Notes: generated from the letters alone by a model not told the origin. 64,000 nucleotides of DNA from Monilinia fructicola (GCA_008692225.1 VICG01000005.1:434001-498000); one strand, 5' to 3'; shown: positions 1 through 11,746, counted from the first letter of the stretch. Program-made: numbers and translations.

Positions 1-908
1 GAAGCGAAGATGCGAAGAAAGTAGATCATGACTTTCTTAGTTCTATTGAGATGGTCATAGTTGATCAAGCCGACGCCCTTCTCATGCAAAACTGGGAGCA
101 TGTGGAGTTCATCTTTGATCATCTCAATCTCCAACCAAAGGAAGCTCATGGTTGTGATTTCAGTCGTGTTAGAAGTTGGTATTTGGATAATAACTCCAAA
201 TACTTCCGTCAAACAATTGCTTTGGCTAGTTTTAACACACCAGAACTTAACACCATGTTTTATAACCAATCCAAGAACTGGGAAGGGAAAGTCAAAGTCA
301 GCTCGAATTATCCAGGAGCTATTCAGGAATTAGGTTTGAAGGTTAAACAAACTTTCTCACGACTTGACTCTCAATCATTCTCTTCAGATCCGGATTCACG
401 TTTCGAATACTTTACATCCGCAATAATACCCACTTTGACTCGTAGGAGTAAGGATAGTGCAGGAACTCTCCTCTTCATCCCCTCATATCTCGACTTCGTT
501 CGAGTGAGAAATTATTTCTCAACATCAGCCACCACAAGCAGTTTATCATTTGGCAGCATCTCAGAATATACTACCCCAAAAGAAGTTGCCAGAGCAAGAT
601 CCCACTTCTACAGCGGTCGACACAATGTTCTGCTTTATACGGAAAGAGCACATCATTTCCGAAGATACGCAATCAGAGGTGTTAAAAAGGTGATCATGTA
701 TGGATTGCCCGACAATCCAATTTTCTACAAAGAGATTGTCGGAGGGTATCTCAGTAGAAGTGTGAGAGAAGGTGATCTCGAGCCTGGAGATGGAAGTGTA
801 CGAGCGGTGTTTTCCAAATGGGATGTTATGAAATTGGAAAGAATAGCGGGGACTGAGAGGGTTGGGAAAATGATCAAGGAGAAAGGCGATACTTTTGATT
901 TCTTATAA
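1..908 (+). CDS. UTP25: U3 snoRNP / SSU processome protein Utp25 (3' part)
   Basis: The frame is open from the first base of the window, so the 5' part of the gene lies outside; the first ATG in frame (51) is internal. The visible roughly 300 residues match the C-terminal half of Utp25 (digestive organ expansion factor family), including [33 protein letters not shown] and the terminal GDTFDFL. Known role of the family: a helicase-like protein without a working ATPase that belongs to the small-subunit processome and is needed for early pre-rRNA cleavage and 40S assembly in the nucleolus. No intron or frameshift is seen in the visible part. The gene ends at a TAA and is followed by the convergent bL17m gene. 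Confidence 0.9.
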   Translation, partial: SEDAKKVDHDFLSSIEMVIVDQADALLMQNWEHVEFIFDHLNLQPKEAHGCDFSRVRSWYLDNNSKYFRQTIALASFNTPELNTMFYNQSKNWEGKVKVSSNYPGAIQELGLKVKQTFSRLDSQSFSSDPDSRFEYFTSAIIPTLTRRSKDSAGTLLFIPSYLDFVRVRNYFSTSATTSSLSFGSISEYTTPKEVARARSHFYSGRHNVLLYTERAHHFRRYAIRGVKKVIMYGLPDNPIFYKEIVGGYLSRSVREGDLEPGDGSVRAVFSKWDVMKLERIAGTERVGKMIKEKGDTFDFL

Positions 909-1135
909 TACCCTTTCCAGCTTAGTTAAATCGGGGTCTTCCATCCTTCGTTGTAATATAGACATGTCAAAACGCCTTGTCCAGTAAATCATACTTCTAT
1001 ACATATACATTTGGTATACTTCCCTCCGCATTGAACCATTTAGACATCGATAACCCAGTCCTGCCCAAATACATGCCTACCAATTCTAACCACATCTCAT
1101 TCATCCATGCGTACAAGCATCTTTCCATCCGCCCC

Positions 1136-1839
1136 CTAGATAAATCCACCCCATCTCCTTTCTCTCTTTTTCTTTCCCTCCTTCTCTCCCTCCTCTCCCG
1201 GCCCATCAAATGGTACATCCTGTCTGCCCTTCTTAGTCCCCAACCCCAATTTCTCAACCCTCGTCACAAATTTCTCAAAGGCCTCTTGACCCCCTCCCGG
1301 AACTGCGTCACTTTCTCGATATTCCTCTCTGTAATATCATTCATAGGGATTTTCTCTTTGCGGAATCGCGCAACAGTCCGAGCAGTCATCGCCCATCGCG
1401 TATCCTTTGGTCCATCTACAAGCTCGAGAATCGCACTGGGTGCTTGATCAGGTTTGAGGGGCTCGATGCGCAGCACGCGGGTATAGCCTCCGGGGCGGGA
1501 AGCGTAACGTTCACGGAGCGGTCCGAAGAGTTTGGGGAGGAGCTCGTGGGGGGTCTATGTTGAAAGTTAATTTTGTTTTATTCTATCTAGAGCAGTAGGT
1601 ATTCAGGTGGACAGAAAACTGACAAAGAATATACTCAGTGCCCTCCGCTTACTCGCTTCCGTGTTCTTCTTTCCCAGTGTAATCAATTGCTCCGCTAATC
1701 TCTGCGCTTCTTTGGCCTTGGGCCATGTGGTTGAGATGGATTCGTGGGTGAAGAGAGAGGTAACGAGGTTTCGGAGCAACGCTTGGCGATGCGAGGAGGT
1801 GCGGCCGAGATGGCGATATTTCATGCGTCCACCTGCCAT
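1136..1839 (-). CDS. MRPL17: Mitochondrial large-subunit ribosomal protein bL17m
   Basis: Exon 1 is 1624-1839 (ATG at 1839) and exon 2 starts at 1554; the 69-nt intron begins GTCAGT and joins IFF to [10 protein letters not shown] in phase 0. The N-terminus ([20 protein letters not shown]) and [19 protein letters not shown] are diagnostic of bL17, a structural protein of the mitochondrial large ribosomal subunit. As sequenced, exon 2 stops at 1264 after [15 protein letters not shown]. One extra G in the G-run near 1295 would instead continue as [20 protein letters not shown] and a charged tail to a stop at 1136, which looks like genuine coding sequence, so a one-base deletion is suspected. The gene is divergent from MIC12, 326 bp away. 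Confidence 0.88.
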
Positions 1840-2165
1840 TTTGTGAGGTGGTATTGACTACCAAAGTAGGGGCGGGTTGTGATGTGAAGTTGTTGGAGGC
1901 GGAGGTTGTGATGGAGGGACGAGGCCGAAAAGTTTTGGCGAGGCCGAAAGATTGGGGTCGGGCCGTGAATCGACGTCAAAATTCTTGGTGGTGGGATTCT
2001 TTATCTATCAACGACATCGTCTACCCTTGGTAACTCGACCACGCAACGCTCTTTCGAGCTTTGGATTTGGCAATTGATTTTTCGTCTCGCGCTTCGTTTT
2101 GGGAAGGAAGAGTTTTCCTGGAATAGCCAAGAGCGCATTCCGCGCATCGAGATACGCTTGCAAAT
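1840..2165. promoter_or_regulatory. Shared bidirectional spacer bL17m / MIC12
   Basis: The 326 bp between the two start codons must hold both promoters. The GAGGCCGAAA-type motif is repeated around 1920-1955. No clear TATA box is seen on either strand. The promoter assignment is inferred from position only. Confidence 0.45.
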
Positions 2166-3105
2166 ATGGGTTTTACCACCGGCTTTGTATGTTATCCCTT
2201 CATTAAGCTTTAACTTCCAACTCCCAACGCTCTGTGATAATGTGAATTGATAACTAATGAGATATAAGACCGGCGGAGTGACCCTGACCCTCTCTCTAGC
2301 CTACCTCACCGTCCTCGCCCACCAACGTAACCGCACCACCCAATCCATCCACCTCCATCACCAATCACAAGTCCTCACCTCCCTCCTTGAAAAACAACCT
2401 ATTCCACCTCCCAAATCCCGCTCAGAACTCGCTCGCGAAGAAAGGAGCACGCTCATTGAAGCCGCAAAAGATAGGTGGAACGCAGAGATTGAAAATGGAG
2501 TAAGGTGGATTCAGCGAACCGATTGGGAAGAAGTGAGGTTTGGAATTGAGGGGGCTGTATCGCGGGCACTTGGATTGGGACTTGAGAAAGGCCGAGAGGG
2601 GATCGAGGCTGGGGAGCACGCTGCGGGGGAGACCCTGAGGGATTTCAGAGAGGAGGCTCGAGAGGAGGCAAGGAAGGCTGCTACTGGGGCGGTTGCGGGT
2701 GCCGAGAGGGCGATTGCCGGAGCGAAGAACGCTGCCGATGCTTCAGCGCAGAAACTAAAGGATGCTGAGGCTCAAATCCCTTCATATCCTGAGATTGAAC
2801 GGAAAGCAGGAGGAACAGTAGATGCGGCACGTGGATCTATCCGCAATGCCGTATCTCGAGGCATCGAAGCCGGCCGGGATATTGCACAAAAAGCCGGTGC
2901 TGCGGTAGGAATTGCAGAGCAGAAAGTCGAGGAAAAGGTAGCGCTTGTTTCGGGCTCGGGTAAATCTGCGGATTCGGGGGTTGAGAGGGCACTGAGGGAA
3001 AGATTTGAGGGCCCCAGTCAGTTGGAAAAGAGTGTGCAGCAGGCACTTGATGAGAGATATACCCCAGTTGATCAGAGAGACAATGGAACCTTGAGGGGTA
3101 TTTGA
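2166..3105 (+). CDS. MIC12: MICOS complex subunit Mic12
   Basis: Exon 1 is only 21 nt (2166-2186, MGFTTGF). It is followed by an 82-nt intron (2187-2268, GTATGT, branch-like TAACTAAT, AAG) and exon 2 from 2269 (TGGVTLTLSLAYLTVLAHQR). The joined product is about 285 residues. The single N-terminal membrane segment (about residues 8-25) followed by AKDRWNAEIENGVRWIQ and a WEEVR segment is typical of fungal Mic12/Aim5, an inner-membrane subunit that links the Mic60 and Mic10 modules at cristae junctions. The C-terminal half is an Ala/Glu/Lys-rich amphipathic helical region. Without the tiny first exon the protein would lack its conserved N-terminus, so the ATG at 2257 should not be taken as the start. 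Confidence 0.85.
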
Positions 3106-3713
3106 GTAGTTGAGGGGGGGGAGAGGAAGATGTATTATCAAAAGTGTAAATAGATGAAGTTCTCTGCTACGTTTGCTGAGTGTGCTATAGAAAGTTGACT
3201 TACTTTGGCTTCGAGGGGATATGGGGACCATGTAATACAATGAAAGTACTATTTCCTCAGTCGCCCTGACGGGCTGGCTTTGTGTTGTACATGATATGCT
3301 GTGTTGCGGGTCATACAATTCAGTCAAAATTCATTCACATATCGAATGAGAGTCTGAGTGTTGAAAATACGAGATCTTTTTCGTCCTGTGGGACCACCTG
3401 CAACTAAGAACCGGTGAAGTCAGAAGAAATCAACTTTTGAATGACTGAGTTAACAGTCGAGGTTGAATTTGACTTCCGAGACGCTATCTGCTACATGAAA
3501 GAATTGGCAAAAAGTTCGTCCAACAATCAAGCTATGGTATACCATCAGTCAAGCTGCTTTGGTACGATCTTACTACCCTCACATCATCATATCCTAGTAC
3601 CTCATACCAATCCATATTCCCAAACATTCGCAATTGCCGAAACCCCACGACACACCATCCCCCTCTCCCCTCCCTCTATCCCTCCGCCGCGCAATCTCAT
3701 GGTCGAGGGGCCT
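3106..3713. other. Convergent spacer between MIC12 and the unknown gene
   Basis: This holds the 3' ends of two convergent genes. Reading frames here (for example around 3441-3755) are short, Pro/Ser/His-rich and unlike any family I know. No RNA gene is seen. The right edge runs into the nested inverted repeat described separately. Confidence 0.4.
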
Positions 3714-3780
3714 TCAAGGTGTCGAGAAGTACTTCTCGACACCCTGTGGGCTTGAGCCGTCACTTACCTCGACCATGAGA
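3695..3780. repeat. Nested inverted repeat with a 26-bp perfect palindrome
   Basis: A 14-bp arm (TCTCATGGTCGAGG, 3695-3708) is repeated inverted at 3767-3780. Inside lies a perfect 26-bp palindrome, 3718-3743, centred on GTAC. The structure overlaps the 3' end of the minus-strand unknown gene, so its last dozen codons are written inside the palindrome. Confidence 0.85.
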
Positions 3781-6700
3781 CGCTTGGCCCCCTTTCGGAC
3801 ACCAGTGACTTTTGGAGACTGGACGTAACCAGCTCCGGAATTGAGACTATCTCTAGTCTGCAATTGCAGCTCTCCTCCGTTGTTGGCTGTCATCTCATCG
3901 TCGGATGAGATACGGCGGGGGGAGTGGGTGATACCACGCTTCATGCCACGAGTTGGCGATTGGACGGGTTGGGGGCCGCCACGAGGGTGATGGGAATCAT
4001 CCTCGAAGTAGTCCCCATCGTCGTCATCCGCCTCCTCGTAGTAAGAAGGTGGATCCCCATCGCTGACGTCGTCGGATCTGTTTGATGTCAGTGTTATGAT
4101 TCATGGTTTTACAACGAGGAGATCTTACATCTCTTCAGGGTCATCCTCGGCAGCAACGGCCTTTCCCTTCCCCTTGGACGTCCCCTCTCTGGACTGCTCC
4201 AAGCCGATCATGGGAGGAGGAAGCTCGTCCTCTGAAGATGCCTCATCTTCAGAATATGCCTCCACATCCCAATCTCTTCTCCGAACCACTGTGTGGAATT
4301 CCCGCAGTCCATCCAAACAGTTGGAAAACTCCTCGCCCAAGGCAGTTTTATTCATGCGGGGTAACTGCTTGTATTTTGACTGCTTCAACTCAGCACAGTC
4401 GAATGCATCCCACGCATCCTTGATTGCTGCCTTCATGGCATTGAAGTATTCCTTGGTTCCGTAAAATATGATACCAGCCGAGTTCTTCATTGTGAAGAGG
4501 CGCTTGTACGGATTTACGGTATTGGGGAAAGCTCTCTTTTTGACATTGCTCGCTGCAAAATAACGTTCCTTCCAGTCAGCCAAGGTGACCAGGTGAACGT
4601 AGAGTTTTTTCCATTCCGTATAAATATTTAATTGATGTTGACGGAAAAATACAGTCAAATCCTTTGCCTTAAACTCATCTGTGATTGTAAGCAAGGTGTT
4701 TAATTACGTGAAAGGTAAGGGAATACTTACTGTCGAATTCAGCATACAACATAAGAACAACCGACTCGACATCAATCCAAATTTGGAGCAGCGACTTCTC
4801 AACCGCACTTAGTACCTTGATTAATTCGAAAGAGTTAGGGTCTGCTTTGGCTGCGTGCTCAATTGTAAGATCACGGGGACGAACCCATCTGGGAGGGCCC
4901 GTAGACAGGCTGATCTCTGGGCGATAATTTTCGTCAATCCAAATTTTGTCGAAGACTCTCTTCGGAACTGTCCTGAAAAGTGCACATGCCAAATCAAAGT
5001 ATGCTCCGTCCTTGGCGAACTCATATTCATCACAACTGATCGTACTCAATGGCGGTGCCAAATGTGGTGCCCAAGTTAGATGCGTAGCACGTGGCAAAGT
5101 TGGGCCAGTAAGCTTGTTGATCAATGCTTGTTCTGATTTTTCAGCCTGCAGAAGTTCCTTGGTTTGTGCTGTCATAATATCCAAGTCAGGGTTGCTGAGA
5201 ACTTCGGAAAGGTCAGAGCTAAGCCCTTCGTCAATATCCATCGTGTTGTTCTCAACAGATTTGACAGCCTCTAAAGTGTTGTCAATTTCGGCAGGCTCAT
5301 CAATCTCCATTGCCTCGCCACCAGAAGATGCTGCAATTCTGAGGGACTCCTCGACCTCAGCAGATGAAACCGCGCCAACAACCGTACCAGCCTTGGCAGA
5401 TGATCTTGGTGGCATAGGAAGTCTCTCATCATGCGCAGCTTTGTCTTGGATAAATTTGTCGTCGGCTGGTTGACTCGGGCCAGGTGTTGCGGCTACTTCG
5501 GATGCTTGAGAGTGGAAGAGTTCGGCAAAATTGAAGTCATTTTCAATTTCCTCGGATGAACCATGCACACTTTCGGCAGAAACAGTTGCCTTTGACGCAC
5601 TGTCGAAACTTTCTGAGGGAGATGTGGCGCGTCCATCGCGAGTTTGAGAATGACGCTCTTGTGGCAAATCCTCGAGCTCTTGTGTATGTACTGGGGACCC
5701 CGTAAAAATAGTTGATGGGTGATGATTTAACTCTGGTGAAGGCGATGGAGAATATGTCAAATCGATCGGACTAGGTATGAGCTTCTGGGTTTCGGGTGCA
5801 GTTGAAGGTGTTGGCGAATGTGCTAAATCAAATGCATAGCCTATTTCTTCATCAGCTAGGACCTGCGTATTTGGATTATCAGGCTTGAGAGATCGAGAAG
5901 TTGAAGGGTTTGCACCATCACTAGCGTTTTGTGTCTTTTTGATGGATGCCGTGCCGGAACGGTGAACTTTGCGAATTGAAGGGAACGGAGCCGCTTTAGT
6001 CGGAGTCGCCTCATTGGCTGGAATAGAAACCGCTTCAGTTACCGAAATTGAGGATACATGGGCCATGTTGTAAACATTATCAGATGGGGAGGATGAGCGA
6101 TGACCGTAAGGCTCATAAAAACTGTTACCTTGGTCGCTGCTAACAGGAGAAGGTGTAAGATTATATGGTATTGCACCTGGCGTCTGGAATGATGCAGTGA
6201 CGGATGGATGGGTTGATAACATAGGTTCATCTTGGGGTTCTGCTGGAGGAAGATCAGAGCCTTCTGTTGCTAATAACCCTACTGACGGAAGAGCCGAGAG
6301 AACAGAACCGGTATTTGTTGTTGACGATTGAAATCCTGTTCCAAAAGCAGCTATCTTTGGTTGATTGGATGAAGAGTCGGTTTGAATTGAAGGCAAATAT
6401 CGTTCTCTGTAAGCTCTTACAGCAGGTGGTGTGTTTATGTGATGGCCTTGAGTAGAAGCACGAGCTCCATCTTTTTGGTATCTCTCTTGCAATGTATCAA
6501 TGATCATTGGCTCGAATGCTTGAGAAGACTTTGTTGGAAACTGATGATCTGACATCTCAGCTGGAGTCTTCGGCTTTTGTGGAAATCTGAGCTCAGGGCT
6601 TTTAGTTGAAGCCCGAACTTGTTCACTAGAAGTGACTTCCTTCACTTGGTGCGGCTGAGAATTTTCATATTCCTTTGTAGTTCTTGCTTCAGGAACTCCT

Positions 6701-7503
6701 TCGACTTCTGCGGGGTCAATTGGCGTATTTATAACATCTTGGACTTTACCGAGACGGGCCTTTCGGTGATGTTCGACTTTTTCAGTATGAGTTTGAGTTT
6801 GAGCCTTGTCGAGATGAAGTTGGCTCTCATCATTCACATGTAAATAATCGGGAGTCTTGTGTAGTGTATATTTGACCGCCTTTTTGTTGGATGTGAGACT
6901 GGTTGAACTGTCTCGAGCTGGGCTGACATCAGAACCTGGCTTGGCCTCCTCCAATGTTCTTCCTTCTGTTGATGATGCTCCTGGTGATGCAGACCCTGAT
7001 GCATACATGAATGAGTCATCTCCAACACTTGCATTAGGAGTAGCAAAATCAAGAGCATTGACTTCGCCGAGAGCTCGTACACGAGTGGGAGCGGCAGCTG
7101 GTGATAGTGATGGTAATGCTGATGGTGAGGCAAGTGTCTCGATAGAATCAAAAAGATAACTTCCACTTCTTGGTGATTGATTTGATCTTGTTGTTCCTGA
7201 GGATGAAGATCTTTGACTGGCTGACTCTTGAAGCCCTCCTTGAACGCGACCTCTTTCATCCATTGTTGGATGTGAAATATCTAGGGAATTATTGGAAGAT
7301 TCAGGAACGTCAATATCGTTTGGATTGGCCGTAGGTTCTTTTGAGATGGTGTGATTGTATGGAGGCGAGGATGGTTCATTAGTTTGTTGACCCGAAGAAC
7401 GAGAGGTGAATACGGCAGGCCAAACCCACTTTCCATCAACAAGCTTTCCAATATTTTCAAGTCTGTCCTCATGAACTGTTCTCAATTCATCTGTAGGGTT
7501 CAT
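3714..7503 (-). CDS. Large unknown protein with disordered N-terminal two thirds
   Basis: Three exons: 4731-7503, 4129-4678 and 3714-4077. The introns are 52 nt (GTAAGT...CACAG) and 51 nt (GTAAGA...ACAG), giving about 1228 residues. The start is the first ATG in frame (MNPTDELRTVHEDRLENIG); further upstream codons have no ATG. Residues 1 to about 800 are Ser/Thr/Pro-rich and low in hydrophobics. A folded C-terminal part runs from about 870 (THLTWAPHLAPPLS, CALFRTVPKRVFDKIWIDE, ...) through LTVFFRQHQLNIYTEWKKLY and is followed by an acidic tail (EAYSEDEASSEDELPPP, SYYEEADDDDGDYFEDD). The tail is suggestive of a nuclear protein. I do not recognise the family. The extreme C-terminus (GVEKYFSTP) lies in a palindrome and may not be original. 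Confidence 0.75.
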
Positions 7504-8531
7504 CGTGTTGGAGATAATTTTTCCTTTTGTCTTTTTTTTTGGTGAAATTGTGTTGGTACAAAAGAAAGCTGGAGTGTGTCGGAGTTGATCAGAAGTCAAG
7601 CAAATTATAGATCTTCGCGTAGAGTTTGTTTATTTTGAAATTTAAAATTTAAAATTGTATACTGTCGGCGGAATATCACGGGTTAGTTCCATCATGGCCC
7701 AATGAGAGTGTGCTGGTCTCAGTACTCAGCCAGTACTCAGCCAGGTATATATCTTCCATACCATGACTTTACAACAATGAATGGATCTTGGGTTTGATTC
7801 TCTTTAGACATCTCAATTTGTATGTCTGGATATGAAAGAACATGTAACGTATCTTGTCTAACCTTCAGTGATCATCATAGGTATCTATCTATCCTTAATT
7901 CAGATCTAATGGACTTCCAATGTTGCTTAAATTGATGTTATTTCCATCTACCCGTCCTATAGCATTGTCACCGATAATTCAGATTGTCGTTGAACACCTA
8001 AGCATTGGGGGTCTCTCTTCCCTTGTTCTGAATCAAACTGAAATATTGAATCAACTCAGGCCAGTCAAGTTACACTTGAAAATTCAGTTTTTTATCATTT
8101 GATCAACTTACAATACGACTTGCACTGCTCACGTCCAGGGCTACCAAGAGTTTAGACCATTGGGAAATTTAATAAATAGGTGGTTTCTTCTTGTAGCTGT
8201 CCATATCATACCTACATGACTGCCTCAACCTTCTTTCTTTATAAAGAATAACATCATCACCCTCAATTAATATTCTCCCTCTATCATGATCTCTGATTGG
8301 AAACCATAAATATTTCATGTCAACATGTGTTGAAGCCTGAACCCTTCAAAATAACAAAGAGACGATTCAAGGTCAATACACACAAAGCATTTTCAAGCTT
8401 CTTAATTTAGAACACTGATCAAACAAAGGCCATTTATACCTTTGAAAATGGCCTGAAAATATTCTCCATCCTCTCAAGCAGATAGTACCGTTTCCGCGAA
8501 ACCCCATATCAACGAGTATCGATCTGAAGAT
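7504..8531. other. Divergent spacer (about 1 kb)
   Basis: This separates two divergently transcribed unknown genes, so it should hold both promoters. The 120 bp left of 7760 contain a duplicated AGTACTCAGCCA motif. An AT-rich block near 7630-7665 lies close to the minus-strand gene. No coding signal with conserved content is seen. Confidence 0.4.
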
Positions 8532-10886
8532 ATGAGAAATAACGCATTTCATGAAAAAATATTACCGGATCCCGATGACGACGACGACTATATTTACCGC
8601 TTCGCCAGACATCAAGGAGGGTGGACCACCCTCTACATAGCATTTGAGGCTGGTGTATATACACTCTTATATAACTATGATTTTCATGACATATATACTG
8701 TCAAAAAGAGATTCCTAAGCCTACTATACCGCAAAGGACTTATACCTCATAACCAATACGAGTGCGTACTCTTCTATGCAGGTAGAGAAATAGTAAATGG
8801 GGAAACATTGAAGAGCTGTCATATTGGGGATGAAGCAACGGTAAATGCTTTTTTGCGGGGCGAGGGCAAGCAGGAAACTAAGAATTCGAAACGAGTTAAA
8901 GGTTTATTGGATTCATCAGACTTATTAAATGAAGATGTGGAAAAATCGGGCGCTAAAAAGAAGAGGACGGTTAGATTTGCTGATGATCTTATTTCCTGTC
9001 CGCCACCATCTTCTCAACAGCCATTCACTTCACGAACTTCAAGTCCCCGGTCGCTGCAGCATGTGATGAAAGGAGGATTAGGTCCGGGAGATATGCCCCT
9101 GACAGACTTTGATGATCCGTTGGTCCGCGATTGTCCACCTGGACATGATCTTCCTCGAAAACGTCCTCTTGAGGAGCTCTCACGAAAGACAAGTTTCGCA
9201 TCACAACCTCTTCCTTACGATATACTTCCACTGGCGCCCAGAAAACCTGTATACGATTCTCTTGGGCAATCCGTTGTACAACGGGAAGACACTAGACGAA
9301 AGCGGTACAAGAATGCGAACGATATCATCCCCAACCAAAGCGAATACAGCTCCTCTCCAACTGCAGTACATTTGACCTCAAATCTGGAACCATCGATGCT
9401 CAGCTCTTTACCTGCAGTACGAAACACTCTTTATATTGGACCTTCGGGCACTAAGACAAAATCTGGATCATCACCCCTGGCGATTTACGGGTATCCAAGT
9501 ACTTCTTATACTATGACACCCCCGCCTCGAACCCACACAACATCTCCTTCCACTCAGCAAGCCCCTTTGTTCAGTTCTTTTAAAGATCCGGCAGTAACTT
9601 ATCCTTCATCTTCCTTAAATTCACCGCCGAAATTAGGCTCACCTATCGATAAATATTCTTCTAACCAGCCATCTCTATCTACGACTCCCAGATCAATACT
9701 CAAGCCTCCTCCTCTGTCACTACCTATAAAACTTCAGCCAGCCTCTACTCTCGAATCACAGAATACACACTCTTCGTTGCCATCATCATCACAGCCTTCT
9801 AAGAAATCAGCCCTTCGATCGCTAAATTCTTACTTCTCAAGCACATCACTGCCTCCGCCAAAACATATCCCTTCGCAACAAATACTTCCACGCACCTCGT
9901 TCAATTCCCCACAATCTGCAAAACAAGACCCAATGCATTTCGATTATTTCCAAGCAGCGCGTTCCAAAGCAACACCCTCAGAATCAAAGAATCACCCTTC
10001 AAAGTCCCCTCTTCCTCCACTACCTTCTCCAAATCACATTACAGTTGAGCCATCACCATTATTATCACCAAAACATCCAACGTATACCCGTCGAAGTCCG
10101 TCAGTTAGATGGAGCGATAAAATACCATTGACATTCCCGAGTGATGATTGGAAGCATCCACAATCCGAATCTCCCTCAAGCTCAAATTCGAAAACTGGAT
10201 GGAGCGATAAACTACCATTGACGTTCCCGAGTAATGATTGGAAGCATCCACGATCCGAATCTCCCTCGAGCTCAAACTCAAACTCGGAAACTGATGTTCG
10301 ATCAAACGCACCGACTAGACAATTGTCACCGCCACAAACATCTGCTCTCCATCCACCACCTTTAAAAAAACGAAGACTAGTATACGAACTCCCGGTACTT
10401 CCTCTTTTCTACAATTATTATCCACCTTTTCCTGAATCCTCCTTCCCAACACCAAAACCCATACCTACACCCCCTATACCTACAATTCCTCCAGCCCCAT
10501 CTAAACCCACCAAAAAATCTCCACCCAAGCCCCTCACCAAGTCCCCGACACTAAAATCTACCAACTACTACTCCTCTCAGTATCCTCTTCCTCGGGGCTC
10601 CTCCATGAAAGGCGCAGTTGCCATTCCACCACTTGCACATGAAATTGTTCCGGGAGAGCTCTTGGTGTATCGTGCCGTGAGACAACTTGTAGAAAATCAG
10701 GGATGGGAAATGAGTGCTGAGCACTGGCGAGCTATCAAGAGGGTGTTAGAACGGGAGGAAGAAGAGGAGAGGAAAGAGGGTACAAAAGTGAATAGGAATC
10801 GAGGGGCAAGGGGTAATCTAGAGGTTCTTGTTAGGAGGTTGATGGTTGAAGTGGAGGAAGCAAGGGAGGCAAATTTGGAAAGTTAA
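8532..10886 (+). CDS. Ser/Pro-rich protein, possible ubiquitin-like N-terminus
   Basis: Uninterrupted frame of 784 residues. Residues about 20-110 look folded; VKKRFLSLLYRKGLIPHNQ followed by VLFYAGREIVNGETLKSCHI has the strand and turn pattern of a ubiquitin-like fold (inference from pattern, not a family match). Residues about 130-700 are Ser/Pro/Thr-rich and disordered, with a polyproline stretch before 700. Within this, a block containing WSDKIPLTFPSDDWKHP is followed by a near copy, WSDKLPLTFPSNDWKHP, about 27 residues later. The C-terminal 90 residues (LAHEIVPGELLVYRAVRQLV, ...) are helical and charged, ending in Glu/Arg-rich sequence. I do not recognise the gene. No frameshift is evident. 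Confidence 0.7.
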   Translation: MRNNAFHEKILPDPDDDDDYIYRFARHQGGWTTLYIAFEAGVYTLLYNYDFHDIYTVKKRFLSLLYRKGLIPHNQYECVLFYAGREIVNGETLKSCHIGDEATVNAFLRGEGKQETKNSKRVKGLLDSSDLLNEDVEKSGAKKKRTVRFADDLISCPPPSSQQPFTSRTSSPRSLQHVMKGGLGPGDMPLTDFDDPLVRDCPPGHDLPRKRPLEELSRKTSFASQPLPYDILPLAPRKPVYDSLGQSVVQREDTRRKRYKNANDIIPNQSEYSSSPTAVHLTSNLEPSMLSSLPAVRNTLYIGPSGTKTKSGSSPLAIYGYPSTSYTMTPPPRTHTTSPSTQQAPLFSSFKDPAVTYPSSSLNSPPKLGSPIDKYSSNQPSLSTTPRSILKPPPLSLPIKLQPASTLESQNTHSSLPSSSQPSKKSALRSLNSYFSSTSLPPPKHIPSQQILPRTSFNSPQSAKQDPMHFDYFQAARSKATPSESKNHPSKSPLPPLPSPNHITVEPSPLLSPKHPTYTRRSPSVRWSDKIPLTFPSDDWKHPQSESPSSSNSKTGWSDKLPLTFPSNDWKHPRSESPSSSNSNSETDVRSNAPTRQLSPPQTSALHPPPLKKRRLVYELPVLPLFYNYYPPFPESSFPTPKPIPTPPIPTIPPAPSKPTKKSPPKPLTKSPTLKSTNYYSSQYPLPRGSSMKGAVAIPPLAHEIVPGELLVYRAVRQLVENQGWEMSAEHWRAIKRVLEREEEEERKEGTKVNRNRGARGNLEVLVRRLMVEVEEAREANLES

Positions 10887-11746
10887 GATACTAGGTGCGT
10901 TGGGAATAGGCTTTATTCATCACAGGCGAGATACTGATATGGGAATTTTTCATAGAAGTTTGTTGGATATTATAGAGATCAGTAGTTGGGGCAGTTGGGA
11001 GTAGGAGTATTCTTTATAAGTTTGGATGATGCATTATAGATGAAGATTCTGGGTAACAGATACCACGGAAAAAGCTAAATTATACAAATATATGGGAGAA
11101 GTAGATTTATACAATACACGCATATATAGAACAGGTAGATTTACTTCAAGCACACTATTTGGCCACACCTGGGCAACTTCAAGTGAGCTTCCCCTAAATC
11201 AACACCAGCACCCCGACAATAGCATAGCATAATATTAAGGAGCAGATGGCCAGCCCGACTTGACCATGTGACCCAAAATTGCATCTCAGATGAATAACAA
11301 GCAATAAACTCCAATACTTGAATCAGCGCTCCCATCTCCCACCTGCCTCACTCCTCCCATTCACACAAAATCTGTTCACACATGTTAGATTCAGCCATTC
11401 CTACCATCCATATAAACGTTCTCATTCCCTCACATGTAACTTTTGTTCTGGTTCTATCTCAATATCTCCACCTTGAATTCCTACCTTACCATCTTGTCAA
11501 TGCTGTACTTGTAGAGTATGGTACTGTACTGTACTCTCAATTCTTGTCTAATATCTTGCTATCGGCAGGAATACATATCCATCCAACAATCAACATCCAT
11601 TGTCCAGAAAACTTTTACCTAAGCAAAGCAGACTCCCAGCATCAAACATCAACTACCAAATAATACCACACCAACCTGGAAACACAAGCTGAAGCAGAAC
11701 AAGTCAAACACATCTTTTCAGGAACCAAGAACAACGTATAGACACG
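10887..11746. other. Spacer of about 860 bp
   Basis: Lies between two genes on the plus strand. It contains a TGTACTGTACTGTACT-like run near 11517-11535. No gene, RNA or mobile element is recognised. Confidence 0.35.
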
